DNA of 64,000 bases from Bacteroidota bacterium (GTDB lineage Bacteria; Bacteroidota; Bacteroidia; B-17B0; Aurantibacillaceae), in assembly GCA_030684395.1 (NCBI GenBank), contig JAUXTT010000004.1, positions 62,001-126,000 of the forward strand. Direction: 5' to 3'. A program made the position numbers and the translations under genes. A model generated the notes under the pieces. That model was not told where the DNA came from, ran no database searches, and saw only the letters and a program-made list of their open reading frames with translations. Of the stretch, positions 37,838 through 47,107 are shown piece after piece. Within the stretch, counting starts at the first letter, position 1, and every line of letters begins with the position of its first letter.

Positions 37838-39043
37838 ATGCTTAGAATAGAACAAATACAGAATGTGATTGATGCTCAGGAGTTGAGTTTTGCACATAAG
37901 GATGTAAAGTTGTCTCGTGAATTTTTGATAAAAGTTCCTGTTGTTAAAAATTTTGTAACAATTATTACAGGTCTGCGCCGTTGTGGAAAAAGCACTTTGC
38001 TGTTACAGGTTTTAAAGAAAGATTATAAAGATGCTCTGTATCTTAATTTTGAAGACATAAGGCTTACCGGTTTTGAGCCAAAGGATTTTGTTCGATTGCA
38101 TCAGGAAATTGTTAGGCGAAAACACAAGGTGTTGTTTTTTGACGAAATACAACTTGTTGAAAAGTGGGAAATTTTTATACACCAATTGCTTAACGAAAAT
38201 TACACTGTGTTTGTAACAGGCTCTAACGCATCCTTGTTAAGCAGAGAAATGGGTACTCATCTCACAGGAAGGCATCTATCAATGGAGTTATTTCCTTTTT
38301 CGTACACCGAATTTTTAGCGTTTAAAAAAGCAAAGCCTAAAAAGGGAACATTAATGGAGTACCTGCAAACAGGTGGTATGCCTGAGTTTGTAAAGACAAA
38401 GCAAACGTTAATATTAACAAGTTTGGCAGAAGATATTATTGTGAGAGATATTGCAGTGAGGCATTCTGTGCGGGATGTAAGTGCTTTAAAACAATTGGCA
38501 GTGTACCTTATATCTAACGTAGGGAAACCTGTATCTGCCAATAAATTAGCGGGAATGTTTGGGATAAAATCGGTAACTACTATACTCGAATATTTTTCGT
38601 ACTACGCTGATGTATATTTACTGGAGTTTTTGCCGCAATTTAATTATTCGCTTAAAGCACAAGTGAGAAATCCCAAAAAAGTATATGCTATAGATACGGG
38701 TTTTATTAACGCAGCCTCATTGTCTTTTAGCGAAGATTTCGGACATAAACTTGAAAATTTAGTTTACTTGCATTTACGCAGAAAACACAAAGAGTTGTAT
38801 TTTTTCAAAGATAAAGGAGAGTGTGATTTTGTTGTTTTTGAAAAAAATGAAGTTCAACAACTGATACAAGTTTGTTTGGAAGTAAATGACGAAAATTTTG
38901 AAAGAGAAAAAAATGGTTTAATAGAAGCTCTCAGGTTTTTTAAGAAAAAAGAAGGAGTTATTGTAACTATGAATCAGAGTGATGAATTTAATATTGAAGG
39001 GTGTAAAATTAAACTTGTACCTGCTTACGAGTTTATGTCATAA
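37838..39043 (+). CDS. AAA ATPase with DUF4143-like C-terminus
   Basis: Walker A TGLRRCGKSTLLLQ, Walker B VLFFDEIQ, C-terminal LENLVYLHLRRKHKELYFFKDKGECDFVV. Confidence 0.92.
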   Translation: MLRIEQIQNVIDAQELSFAHKDVKLSREFLIKVPVVKNFVTIITGLRRCGKSTLLLQVLKKDYKDALYLNFEDIRLTGFEPKDFVRLHQEIVRRKHKVLFFDEIQLVEKWEIFIHQLLNENYTVFVTGSNASLLSREMGTHLTGRHLSMELFPFSYTEFLAFKKAKPKKGTLMEYLQTGGMPEFVKTKQTLILTSLAEDIIVRDIAVRHSVRDVSALKQLAVYLISNVGKPVSANKLAGMFGIKSVTTILEYFSYYADVYLLEFLPQFNYSLKAQVRNPKKVYAIDTGFINAASLSFSEDFGHKLENLVYLHLRRKHKELYFFKDKGECDFVVFEKNEVQQLIQVCLEVNDENFEREKNGLIEALRFFKKKEGVIVTMNQSDEFNIEGCKIKLVPAYEFMS

Positions 39044-39080
39044 AAATCTGCAAAAAAGCCTTTGCGCTGTATGGAGTTTG

Positions 39081-39419
39081 TTAAATATCAAGAACAATTC
39101 TAAGATTTGTTTTTAATGTTTGAATTTGCTCTTTAGTGAGCTTGCCCAGTTTTTTAATTAAGCGTTTGTTATCAATTGCCCGGATTTGATCTACAAGTAC
39201 GTCGCTTGGTTTATCAATTTGCCCTTTTTTTAAATGGACTCTTAGCAAAACTATTTCGTTATTTACTTTTGAAGTAATGGGGCAAATAATTGTTGAAGGA
39301 TGCGTTTCATTCAGAAGATCTGTTTGAATTACTACTACCGGTCTTGTTTTCCCAGGTTCTGTTCCTCTGCTTGGATTAAGATCAGCTAACCAAATCTCAA
39401 ATTGTTTAATCTCCATCAA
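39081..39419 (-). CDS. MazF/PemK-family toxin
   Basis: MEIKQFEIWLADLNPSRGTEPGKTRPVVVIQTDLLN...TIICPITSKV. Confidence 0.93.
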   Translation of the reverse strand: MMEIKQFEIWLADLNPSRGTEPGKTRPVVVIQTDLLNETHPSTIICPITSKVNNEIVLLRVHLKKGQIDKPSDVLVDQIRAIDNKRLIKKLGKLTKEQIQTLKTNLRIVLDI

Positions 39420-39636
39420 TTAATTTCTCAAATTCATGTAATATGTCCATTGAATCCTTGCTGGTCAACTTCGATTCCTTCGTAAGCTGTTTTTTTAATA
39501 AACGTCTTTTATTAAAAAGATTGTAAATACTTACAGCTTCATTAATATAACGATTTCTAGCTAGTTTTAGCTGAGAGGTAATTTCCTCCGCCTCATCAAA
39601 TATCTTATCGTCGAGTTTTAAAGATAGAGTTTTCAT
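39406..39636 (-). CDS. Antitoxin, ribbon-helix-helix-like, partner of the MazF-type toxin
   Basis: MKTLSLKLDDKIFDEAEEITSQLKLARNRYINEAV...; overlaps the toxin by 14 bp; start set at ATG 39636. Confidence 0.82.
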   Translation of the reverse strand: MKTLSLKLDDKIFDEAEEITSQLKLARNRYINEAVSIYNLFNKRRLLKKQLTKESKLTSKDSMDILHEFEKLIDGD

Positions 39637-39650
39637 TTGCTTTCTTTTTA

Positions 39651-39682
39651 CAAAGGTATATATTAAAAGTATATACTGCAAA
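39651..39682 (-). promoter_or_regulatory. Promoter with GTATATA-N7-TATATAC inverted repeat (candidate TA operator)
   Basis: Minus strand: TTTG-N20-TACCTTTG; inverted repeat at 39656-39676 between the two boxes and reaching into the -7 box. Confidence 0.7.
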
Positions 39683-39853
39683 TTTATTTTGACGATACCT
39701 GTAGGTATTATTCCTAACGATTAGAAGCTCAAGCGAAGTGGTAAGGAATCGGAGCAAAGTTCTTTCGGCGACGTAAGATGAAATTAGAGAAAAGATCTTC
39801 CAGTTAAACGCTGCTCGCCATTTTGTTTAGCTACTGTTGTGCATGCGTGTCAA

Positions 39854-40471
39854 TTATTTCGAAATTAAAATTGGCTCTAAAAATGTGAAAATTTTATTTT
39901 CAATTAAAGTTTTTCCGTTACTAAAATATCTCCAATTAAAATTTATTGGTGAAATAGGTTTTATATGTTCTCGAAATTTGGCGTTTTCTGGAAAATGATT
40001 TTCTAAGCAATAGGTTTTTCCGTGATGAGTAACAAACTCAGGTGCCTTCAAATAAGTTTTAGATTTAGTATAAGCTAATTCGTTGGTCAAGCAAAGAAAG
40101 TAGCCAAGGTCAATTCGATTATTTTCAACTAACCATGTAAGACGCTTTAAATCGTTAATGATTTTTTGGCGAGTATTAGTTCGATCGGAATTGTGTTTTA
40201 CCTTTTTTGGGAATTTAAATTCAAATCCAATTTTTGTGTCGATCCCAGAACTATTTTTAGTTGTTATCAAAAGATCTAGATATGAGCCATCCGAAAATGC
40301 ACCAAAAAGTGGTGTTTCGAAATCAATTTTTCCATCTGGAAATATTTTTGAAAATTTCAATGCGAAGTTAAACACAATAGATTTTTCTGAAGAAAATGTT
40401 TGTTGACCTGTATTAAGTAATTCATCGATTTCTTGCCAAATATTTTCTATTTCATTTGTTAGGTGTTTCAT
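39854..40471 (-). CDS. Hypothetical protein with PD-(D/E)XK-like motif
   Basis: FETPLFGAFSDGSYLDLLITT...KIGFEFKFPKK (D...ExK spacing) in a 205-aa ORF. Confidence 0.6.
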   Translation of the reverse strand: MKHLTNEIENIWQEIDELLNTGQQTFSSEKSIVFNFALKFSKIFPDGKIDFETPLFGAFSDGSYLDLLITTKNSSGIDTKIGFEFKFPKKVKHNSDRTNTRQKIINDLKRLTWLVENNRIDLGYFLCLTNELAYTKSKTYLKAPEFVTHHGKTYCLENHFPENAKFREHIKPISPINFNWRYFSNGKTLIENKIFTFLEPILISK

Positions 40472-40601
40472 CGGTTAGTTTTTAAGGCATGTCGCGCAAC
40501 TTATTTATACCTGCCACAAATCTTCAGTTATGCAACTATATTATCGACGAGGTTGCGTAAACCATTTTCAAATCTTCAAATTAACTAATCACCAAATTAG
40601 C

Positions 40602-42875
40602 CTACTTCTTCCTCTTCGCCTTCCCCGATCTCCATTTTTGTTGCTCAGGTTTTTTGCCCGATGATTGCTGAGCTTTGCCGCCTCCTGATCTTCCATTCTT
40701 TTCATCACCTTTAGAAGAATCTGTTTTCACATCACTATCGGGTCCGCTCACAAATGCATAGTCCAATTGTTTACGCGCTACGTCTGCTTTTTTTACTTCT
40801 ATCCAAACAGTATCACCTAATGCGTAAATGGTATTTTTATTTCTTCCTATGTAACGATAGTTCTCTTCATCAAAAATGTAGTGATCATCTTTCATGTCGC
40901 GCATACGGATCATACCTTCGCATTTGTTCTCGGTGATCTCTACATAAATTCCCCACTCGGTAACACCTGAAATAGTTCCTTTAAATGGTGTGCCCAATTT
41001 ATCCGACATGAACTCAACTTGTTTGAATTTAATGGAAGCTCTCTCAGCTTCTGCAGCCATACGTTCCATATCGGAAGAATGCTTGCATAACATTTCAAGT
41101 TCGTTTGCATCCGAATAGGTTTCTCCCATCAAATGCGCCTGCAATAAACGGTGAATCATTACATCCGGGTAACGACGAATAGGTGAAGTGAAATGTGTAT
41201 AGAACTCAAATCCTAAACCATAGTGACCTGTGTTGCTTATAGTATAAACAGCTTTAGGCATGGAGCGCAGAGTAAGCAACTCTATCATACTGCCTTCTTT
41301 TTTTCCTTTTACATCTAACAATAATTTATTGATAGATTGTGCGGTCGATTGTTTGTCTTTTAAACTAACAGTGTAACCAAACTTACCTACAAACTCACTT
41401 AAACTGGTTAGCTTTTCAGAAGTAGGCACATCGTGAATACGATACACGGTTGGTTTTCCTTCAATTTTTTTGTTGCCCGCGTTCTTAGGTTTGCCAAGTA
41501 GTTCAGCTACTCTGCGGTTTGCTAACAACATAAAATCTTCAATCAATTTATGCGCGTCCTGTTGCGTTTTAAAAAATACACCAACCGGATTTCCTTCTTC
41601 ATCTAAATGGAATTTCACTTCTTCTTTATCAAAGAAAATAGATCCTTTGCGCATACGATCAGCACGTAATTTTTTTGCTAATCCGTCCAATATAAAGATC
41701 TCATCCTTGTATTCACCTTCTCCGGTTTCAATTACTTTTTGAACATCTTCGTAAGCAAATCGTTTGTTAGAATGGATGATTGTTTTTCCATACCACTCAG
41801 TAATTACTTTTGCATTTTCATCCATTTCAAATACTGCACTGAAACAATATTTGTCTTCGTTTGGTCTTAATGAACAAACAAAATTACTCAGTATTTCGGG
41901 AAGCATCGGAATAACACGGTCTACCAAATACACTGATGTCGCACGGTTCACGGCTTCTTTGTCTAAAATACTATCGGGTTTTAAATAATGAGTCACATCA
42001 GCAATGTGAACGCCGATCTCATAATTTCCATTCTCTAATTTTTTCAAAGATAAAGCATCATCAAAATCTTTTGCATCAACAGGGTCAATGGTAAAAGTGG
42101 TGATGTCTCTGAAATCTCTTCGGCGTGCTATTTCTGTTGCTGTAATTTCTGTATTGATGTGTTTAGCCGCTTTTTCTACTTCAGCCGGAAACTCAGGTGG
42201 TAAGCCAAACTCAGCCATAATAGCATTCATTTCCGTTTGATGCTCGCCTGGGAAACCGAACACTTCAACTACTTCTCCGTAAGGATTTGGTTTGCCATCT
42301 TTCCAATCGGTAAGTTTCACCATTACCTTTTGACCATTCTGCGCACCCTTTGCTTTTTCTATGGGAATGTAAAAGTCAACGTGAATTTTATTGTTGTTCG
42401 GAATGAAGAAACAGGTTTTCTCTGTAAGCTGAATGCTTCCAACAAATTGAGTTTTGTTACGTTTGGTAACTTCAACTACTTCTCCTTCTTTCTTTTTCTT
42501 TCCACCTGCATAGATGTATACCTTTACTAAGTCACCCTGCAATGCATCTTTGGTTTTTTTCTCAGCGATGAAAATATCGTCCTGCATATCATTCACCACA
42601 ACGTATGCTGAGCCGGTTGATGTAAAATCAATAACTCCGGTAACGTATGCTTTGGTTTCTTTGTAGGTATATTTTCCTTTATCGGTTTCAGTTACAAATC
42701 CTTGTGCTACCAGTTTCTCAAGTACTTCGATCACCAGGAATCGTTCTGACTCTGTGTTGATTTCCAGGCCTGCAGCCACTTGTTTATAGTTCAGGGATTT
42801 TCCTGCATTGTGTTTCATCAGATCCACAACTTCTTCGAACAGGTATCGTTGTTTTGGTTTATTTGCTCTTGACAT
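40602..42875 (-). CDS. rnr: Ribonuclease R
   Basis: RNB motif TIDPVDAKDFDDALSLK, ASVYLVDRVIPMLPE-type region, C-terminal S1 domain and basic tail. Confidence 0.96.
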   Translation of the reverse strand: MSRANKPKQRYLFEEVVDLMKHNAGKSLNYKQVAAGLEINTESERFLVIEVLEKLVAQGFVTETDKGKYTYKETKAYVTGVIDFTSTGSAYVVVNDMQDDIFIAEKKTKDALQGDLVKVYIYAGGKKKKEGEVVEVTKRNKTQFVGSIQLTEKTCFFIPNNNKIHVDFYIPIEKAKGAQNGQKVMVKLTDWKDGKPNPYGEVVEVFGFPGEHQTEMNAIMAEFGLPPEFPAEVEKAAKHINTEITATEIARRRDFRDITTFTIDPVDAKDFDDALSLKKLENGNYEIGVHIADVTHYLKPDSILDKEAVNRATSVYLVDRVIPMLPEILSNFVCSLRPNEDKYCFSAVFEMDENAKVITEWYGKTIIHSNKRFAYEDVQKVIETGEGEYKDEIFILDGLAKKLRADRMRKGSIFFDKEEVKFHLDEEGNPVGVFFKTQQDAHKLIEDFMLLANRRVAELLGKPKNAGNKKIEGKPTVYRIHDVPTSEKLTSLSEFVGKFGYTVSLKDKQSTAQSINKLLLDVKGKKEGSMIELLTLRSMPKAVYTISNTGHYGLGFEFYTHFTSPIRRYPDVMIHRLLQAHLMGETYSDANELEMLCKHSSDMERMAAEAERASIKFKQVEFMSDKLGTPFKGTISGVTEWGIYVEITENKCEGMIRMRDMKDDHYIFDEENYRYIGRNKNTIYALGDTVWIEVKKADVARKQLDYAFVSGPDSDVKTDSSKGDEKNGRSGGGKAQQSSGKKPEQQKWRSGKAKRKK

Positions 42876-42987
42876 ATGTAGTAAAGCTAAGCAATCAAAC
42901 GGTTTTTTGAAAGCCGGGGTAAAGATTTAATTAAGGGAGTTATAAACAAGCAAATTGGGTGTCCCAACTGCAACGTTCCTTATGCTG

Positions 42988-43061
42988 AATACGAATTTGT
43001 ACGAATATACCAATCGCAATAACATTGCACATCAATTGGTATATTCGTACAAATTCGTATT
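42988..43061. repeat. Perfect 27-bp inverted repeat
   Basis: AATACGAATTTGTACGAATATACCAAT (42988-43014), 20-nt loop, ATTGGTATATTCGTACAAATTCGTATT (43035-43061). Confidence 0.97.
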
Positions 43062-43639
43062 TATTGTTCTATTGTGTCGATCACTTTTTGCACCGCCTTT
43101 GGAAAATACTCATACTCCAGTTCGTGTATTTTTTTTGCAACAGTTTCGGGAGTATCATTTTCATTTACTTCACATTTTGCCTGTAAAATAATTTCTCCTT
43201 TATCGTATTCTTCATTCACAAAATGAACGGTGATGCCTGTATGTTTTTCTTTAGCTTCGATCACAGCTTTGTGAACATTCATTCCATACATTCCATGCCC
43301 GCCAAACTTTGGTAATAAAGCAGGATGAATGTTGATGATCTTATTTGGAAATGCTTTTACTAATCCTTCAGGAATTTTTAAAAGAAATCCAGCAAGCACA
43401 ATCAGATCAACTTTTTCAGTTTGCAAAAAATCGATCAGCTGTGCGGTGTAATTGTTTAAACTTGTTTTGGAAATAATCTGCAAGTTCTTTCTGTATTTCT
43501 CGGCTTTGGCAACTATTCCCGCATTTTCATTATTGGTAACAACCACTTTTATTTTAACCTTAGAGGAAGTAGAGAAATAGTTGAAAAGGTTTTCTGCATT
43601 GGTGCCTTCACCCGAAGCAAATACTGCAATATTGATCAT
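43061..43639 (-). CDS. purN: Phosphoribosylglycinamide formyltransferase
   Basis: MINIAVFASGEGTNAENLFNYF..., INIHPALLPKFGGHGMYG; start at ATG 43639 (the longer ORF reads through repeat DNA). Confidence 0.95.
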   Translation of the reverse strand: MINIAVFASGEGTNAENLFNYFSTSSKVKIKVVVTNNENAGIVAKAEKYRKNLQIISKTSLNNYTAQLIDFLQTEKVDLIVLAGFLLKIPEGLVKAFPNKIINIHPALLPKFGGHGMYGMNVHKAVIEAKEKHTGITVHFVNEEYDKGEIILQAKCEVNENDTPETVAKKIHELEYEYFPKAVQKVIDTIEQ

Positions 43640-43894
43640 GGGCAAAGATAAACAATGGCACGCAGATGACGCAGATTTGAGCGGATTAATTATGATGAAA
43701 CTGTTGGAATGAATTAAAATTTTCCCGCAGATAGCACAGATTAACGCGGATTTTTTATTAATACTTTGTGCCCTTTGTGTAAAACCTTTGCGTCCTTTGT
43801 GGTTAAACATCAGCAAAATCATAAACAATCCGCGTCATCTGCGTGCCGTAATGCGCCTTTAGGCTCTGTAAATCATCTGTTTAGCTAAAAAGAC

Positions 43895-43925
43895 TTGACT
43901 TCGCCTCCCGAATGATGTATATTTG
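43895..43925 (+). promoter_or_regulatory. Promoter of queA
   Basis: TTGAC (from 43895), TTG-N20-TATATTTG (43918-43925). Confidence 0.6.
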
Positions 43926-43930
43926 CGCCC

Positions 43931-44036
43931 TAATAATCCTGTAAGATTATGCAATAAGTCTAAAGGTTACGAATTCTTCGTTTCCTTGCCCGCTTCGGGA
44001 GCCTGATTCCATTAGATTACAGCCTAAAACACATAG
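43931..44036 (+). promoter_or_regulatory. queA 5' leader with hairpin and possible pseudoknot
   Basis: ATAATC-CTGTAA-GATTAT hairpin (43933-43950); loop CTGTAA (43939-43944) complementary to TTACAG (44017-44022) near the start codon. Confidence 0.35.
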
Positions 44037-45086
44037 ATGAAATTATCAGCATTCAAATTTAATTTGCCGAAAGAATTATTGGCAGAACACCCTGCGAAAA
44101 ACCGTGACGAAAGCCGTTTAATGGTTGTAGATCGCAAAACCGGAAAAATTCAACATAAAGTTTTTAAAGACATCATCAACTATTTTGACGATGGGGATGT
44201 AATGTTATTCAATGATACAAAAGTATTTCCTGCTCGTATGTATGGAAACAAAGAAAAGACCGGGGCTAAGATCGAAGTGTTTTTGTTGCGTGAGTTAAAT
44301 GCAGAGAGCCGTTTGTGGGATGTATTGGTTGATCCTGCTAGAAAAATCCGTATCGGTAACAAATTATATTTTGGTGACAATGATGTGTTGGTAGCTGAAG
44401 TTATCGATAACACTACATCTCGTGGAAGAACATTACGTTTCTTATTCGACGGTACTTATGAAGAGTTCCGTAAGTGTTTATACGAAATGGGAGAAACTCC
44501 ACTTCCTAAATACATCAAACGTAAAGTAGAAGATACAGATGCTGATCGTTACCAAACTGTATTCGCTAACCACGAAGGAGCTGTTGCAGCGCCAACTGCA
44601 GGTTTACACTTTAGCCGTGAGTTATTAAAACGTTTGGAAATTAAAGGTGTTGATTTGGAATACTTAACTCTTCACGTTGGATTGGGAACTTTCCGTATGG
44701 TAGAAGTTGAAGATCTTACTAAACATAAAATGGAGTCAGAAGAAGTTATCATTCCTGCAAAAACAGCGGACATGATCAACAAAGCTAAAGACAATAAAAA
44801 ACGTGTTTGTGCTGTTGGAACAACTGTTATGCGTGCAATGGAAACTTCGGTTTCTGTTTCCGGGCATTTAAATCCATATCAGGGTTGGACCAACAAGTTC
44901 ATTTTCCCTCCTTACGATTTTAGCGTTGCAAATTGTATGATCACCAATTTCCACATGCCTGAGTCTACTTTATTGATGATGGTTTCAGCATTTGGTGGTT
45001 ACGATCTTATCATGAAAGCTTACAAAGAAGCGATCAAAGAAAAATACCAATTCTACTCTTATGGAGATGCGATGTTGATCCTTTAA
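44037..45086 (+). CDS. queA: S-adenosylmethionine:tRNA ribosyltransferase-isomerase
   Basis: [33 protein letters not shown]..., [30 protein letters not shown]. Confidence 0.98.
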   Translation: MKLSAFKFNLPKELLAEHPAKNRDESRLMVVDRKTGKIQHKVFKDIINYFDDGDVMLFNDTKVFPARMYGNKEKTGAKIEVFLLRELNAESRLWDVLVDPARKIRIGNKLYFGDNDVLVAEVIDNTTSRGRTLRFLFDGTYEEFRKCLYEMGETPLPKYIKRKVEDTDADRYQTVFANHEGAVAAPTAGLHFSRELLKRLEIKGVDLEYLTLHVGLGTFRMVEVEDLTKHKMESEEVIIPAKTADMINKAKDNKKRVCAVGTTVMRAMETSVSVSGHLNPYQGWTNKFIFPPYDFSVANCMITNFHMPESTLLMMVSAFGGYDLIMKAYKEAIKEKYQFYSYGDAMLIL

Positions 45087-45107
45087 GAAGAAGTATTAAT
45101 TATTATG

Positions 45108-45150
45108 AAAAGCCCCGGTCACTGAGCGTAGTCGAAGTGTGGGGCTTTTT
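45108..45150 (+). terminator. queA terminator with a CACTGAGCGTAGTCGAAGTG repeat in its loop
   Basis: AAAAGCCCC (45108-45116) / GGGGCTTTT (45141-45149), loop GGTCACTGAGCGTAGTCGAAGTGT. Confidence 0.8.
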
Positions 45151-45180
45151 GTTTCCAACCTATGGCTTGTGAAATATGTC

Positions 45181-45333
45181 GTCCCTACGGGACTTTGTAG
45201 TTTGCTTGGCTGGTTTATTTACTAATATACCATCCCTAAAGGGATTGTCAATAGTGCAAATGGATTGTCCCAGAGGGACAAAATATTAGTAACAAAGCAA
45301 GTCTTAATTAATAAAGAAGAGCCCCGTAGGGGC
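45181..45333. repeat. Hairpin array B (four short perfect hairpins)
   Basis: GTCCC-tac-GGGAC (45181-45193); ATCCCT-aa-AGGGAT (45232-45245); TTGTCCC-aga-GGGACAA (45265-45281); GCCCC-gta-GGGGC (45321-45333). Confidence 0.85.
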
Positions 45334-45381
45334 GATATATGATTTGGAAAACAAATTAAATGAAGTGTAAGATGTAGTATT

Positions 45382-46290
45382 CTACAATGCAAAAGGCATT
45401 AAATAAAACAGTGGTTGAATGAGCATCAAACCATCGATCACCAGATAATAATAGAAGGCGTGTTTTCCATTATACGCCAACAGAGAAAGCACAGCACACA
45501 AACTTAAAAACACAGCAGCAAATATGATTGGTGTGGTTTCTTTAATGAACAAGCCATACATAATGCCACTTCCGGCTAAGAGAACAATACAGAAGATCTT
45601 AGTGAATATAAGTCCCAGTTTATTTGCATAAGTAAAAACACCATCACGAAAATCTTTGTCGGAATCATTAATGTCAAATACAACGCAAAGTTCTGCAATG
45701 AATAAAAATTTAGCGATCAAAAAGTAAATAGACTCATCACTTACTTTCGAAAACTCCAGTAAAGGAACCAACACACAGCTGATGGCCCAAATGGCAGAGA
45801 TCAAAAAGGGTTTGATGTATCCAAATCTTCTTAAGTTAAATGGCTGCATGTAATAAAGTGTAGAAACAACTTCTGCCCCTATCATAATGTAGATAGAGGT
45901 CCAGCTAAGCCAGTTGCACAAAAAGAGAAGTAATAGTAGCGAGATTAAATTACTTGCAAGAAAAGCATTTCGGTTTTTATCGAGCCACTGTAACCTTTCG
46001 TTTTCATTTGTTGCAGGAAGTGTTTCGTGTTTTACCCAAACCTTATGTTTCATGAAGATTGCAACACGTTGAAAAAATTGCGCGAACAACATGTGCCCTC
46101 TCTGCATATTGTATTGTAGAAAAGTAGAGAGTGTTACAAAAGCTAAATAAGAGATCGTGTTAAAATTAAAAGGCAAATGAAAAAGAAAATAAGTCATTAA
46201 AACCTGTGCAAAGGCACAAATGGCAATGAAGACATTGGCATATACCAAAACCCTATTGAACGAATTATTTATGTAAGCCTTAGTTGCCAA
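45382..46290 (-). CDS. UbiA-like integral membrane protein
   Basis: Multi-TM; acidic motif FDINDSDKDFRDGVFTYANKLG typical of UbiA prenyltransferases. Confidence 0.6.
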   Translation of the reverse strand: MATKAYINNSFNRVLVYANVFIAICAFAQVLMTYFLFHLPFNFNTISYLAFVTLSTFLQYNMQRGHMLFAQFFQRVAIFMKHKVWVKHETLPATNENERLQWLDKNRNAFLASNLISLLLLLFLCNWLSWTSIYIMIGAEVVSTLYYMQPFNLRRFGYIKPFLISAIWAISCVLVPLLEFSKVSDESIYFLIAKFLFIAELCVVFDINDSDKDFRDGVFTYANKLGLIFTKIFCIVLLAGSGIMYGLFIKETTPIIFAAVFLSLCAVLSLLAYNGKHAFYYYLVIDGLMLIQPLFYLMPFAL

Positions 46291-47047
46291 AAATCTCTAT
46301 CGCGTTTTTTGTAGTGATCTCGGCAACTTCTTCCAGAGAAATATTTTTGATGAGTGAAAGTTTTTCAGCTACCAGTTTCACGTAAGAACTTTCGTTACGC
46401 TTTCCTCTGTGTGGAATAGGAGCAAGGTAGGGCGAATCAGTTTCCAAAACGAAATGCTTCATATCTAATTGCTCCACAACTTTATCTAAACCTGAATTTT
46501 TGAAAGTAAGCACTCCGCCAATTCCCAATTTAAATCCACCTAATGCAATTACTTTATCTGCTTGTTCCTTGTTGCCGCTAAAACAATGGAAAATTCCGGC
46601 TGGTAGTTTTTTAAATGAAGAAAGTGCTTCATAGATTTCATCAAACGCTTCCCTGCAATGAATTACAATTGGTAAGTTAAATTCCAGTGCCCAGTTTATT
46701 TGTGTTACTAATGCCTCTTGTTGTTCTTTCAAAAAAGTTTTGTCCCAGTACAGGTCAATTCCAATTTCACCAACTGCAGCAAACTTTCTTTTGTCTAACC
46801 AACTTTTTGCGATAGCCAATTCTTCCTTGTAGTTTTCTTTCACCGAACAAGGATGTAATCCCATCATGGCAAAACAATTTTCAGGGAATTGTTGTTCCAG
46901 TTCCAGCATTCCCGGAATACTTTCGCTATCCACATTGGGCAAATACAATTTGCTGATGTGGTTTGCCAAACATCTTTCTACGGCTTCTTTTCTATCTCCA
47001 TCAAATTCCTCCGAATAAAGATGTGTATGTGTATCAATTAAAATCAT
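46280..47047 (-). CDS. TatD family hydrolase
   Basis: MILIDTHTHLYSEEFDGDR..., IVIHCREAFDE, LETDSPYLAPIPHRGKRNESSYV. Confidence 0.95.
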   Translation of the reverse strand: MILIDTHTHLYSEEFDGDRKEAVERCLANHISKLYLPNVDSESIPGMLELEQQFPENCFAMMGLHPCSVKENYKEELAIAKSWLDKRKFAAVGEIGIDLYWDKTFLKEQQEALVTQINWALEFNLPIVIHCREAFDEIYEALSSFKKLPAGIFHCFSGNKEQADKVIALGGFKLGIGGVLTFKNSGLDKVVEQLDMKHFVLETDSPYLAPIPHRGKRNESSYVKLVAEKLSLIKNISLEEVAEITTKNAIEIFGN

Positions 47048-47107
47048 ATTCAAATAAAATCCCCACAAAGTTACTCAATTTACTTCCCCCCTCATAATTG
47101 CTAACAC

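Noticed and set aside
39690-39853. Possible decayed gene or attachment site downstream of the antitoxin promoter
   Set aside because: No convincing reading frame or att-core could be identified by eye.
40480-40570. Integron attC-like or transposon-end inverted repeat (GCGCAAC...GGTTGCGTAAACC)
   Set aside because: Complementarity is short and imperfect; no integrase or transposase nearby.
43640-43828. N-terminal extension of the purN ORF (MFMILLMFNHKGRKGFTQRAQSINKK...)
   Set aside because: Translation of the dispersed CTTTGTGGTTAA / TTTGTGTAAAACC repeat; the conserved PurN start MINIAVFASGEG begins at 43639.
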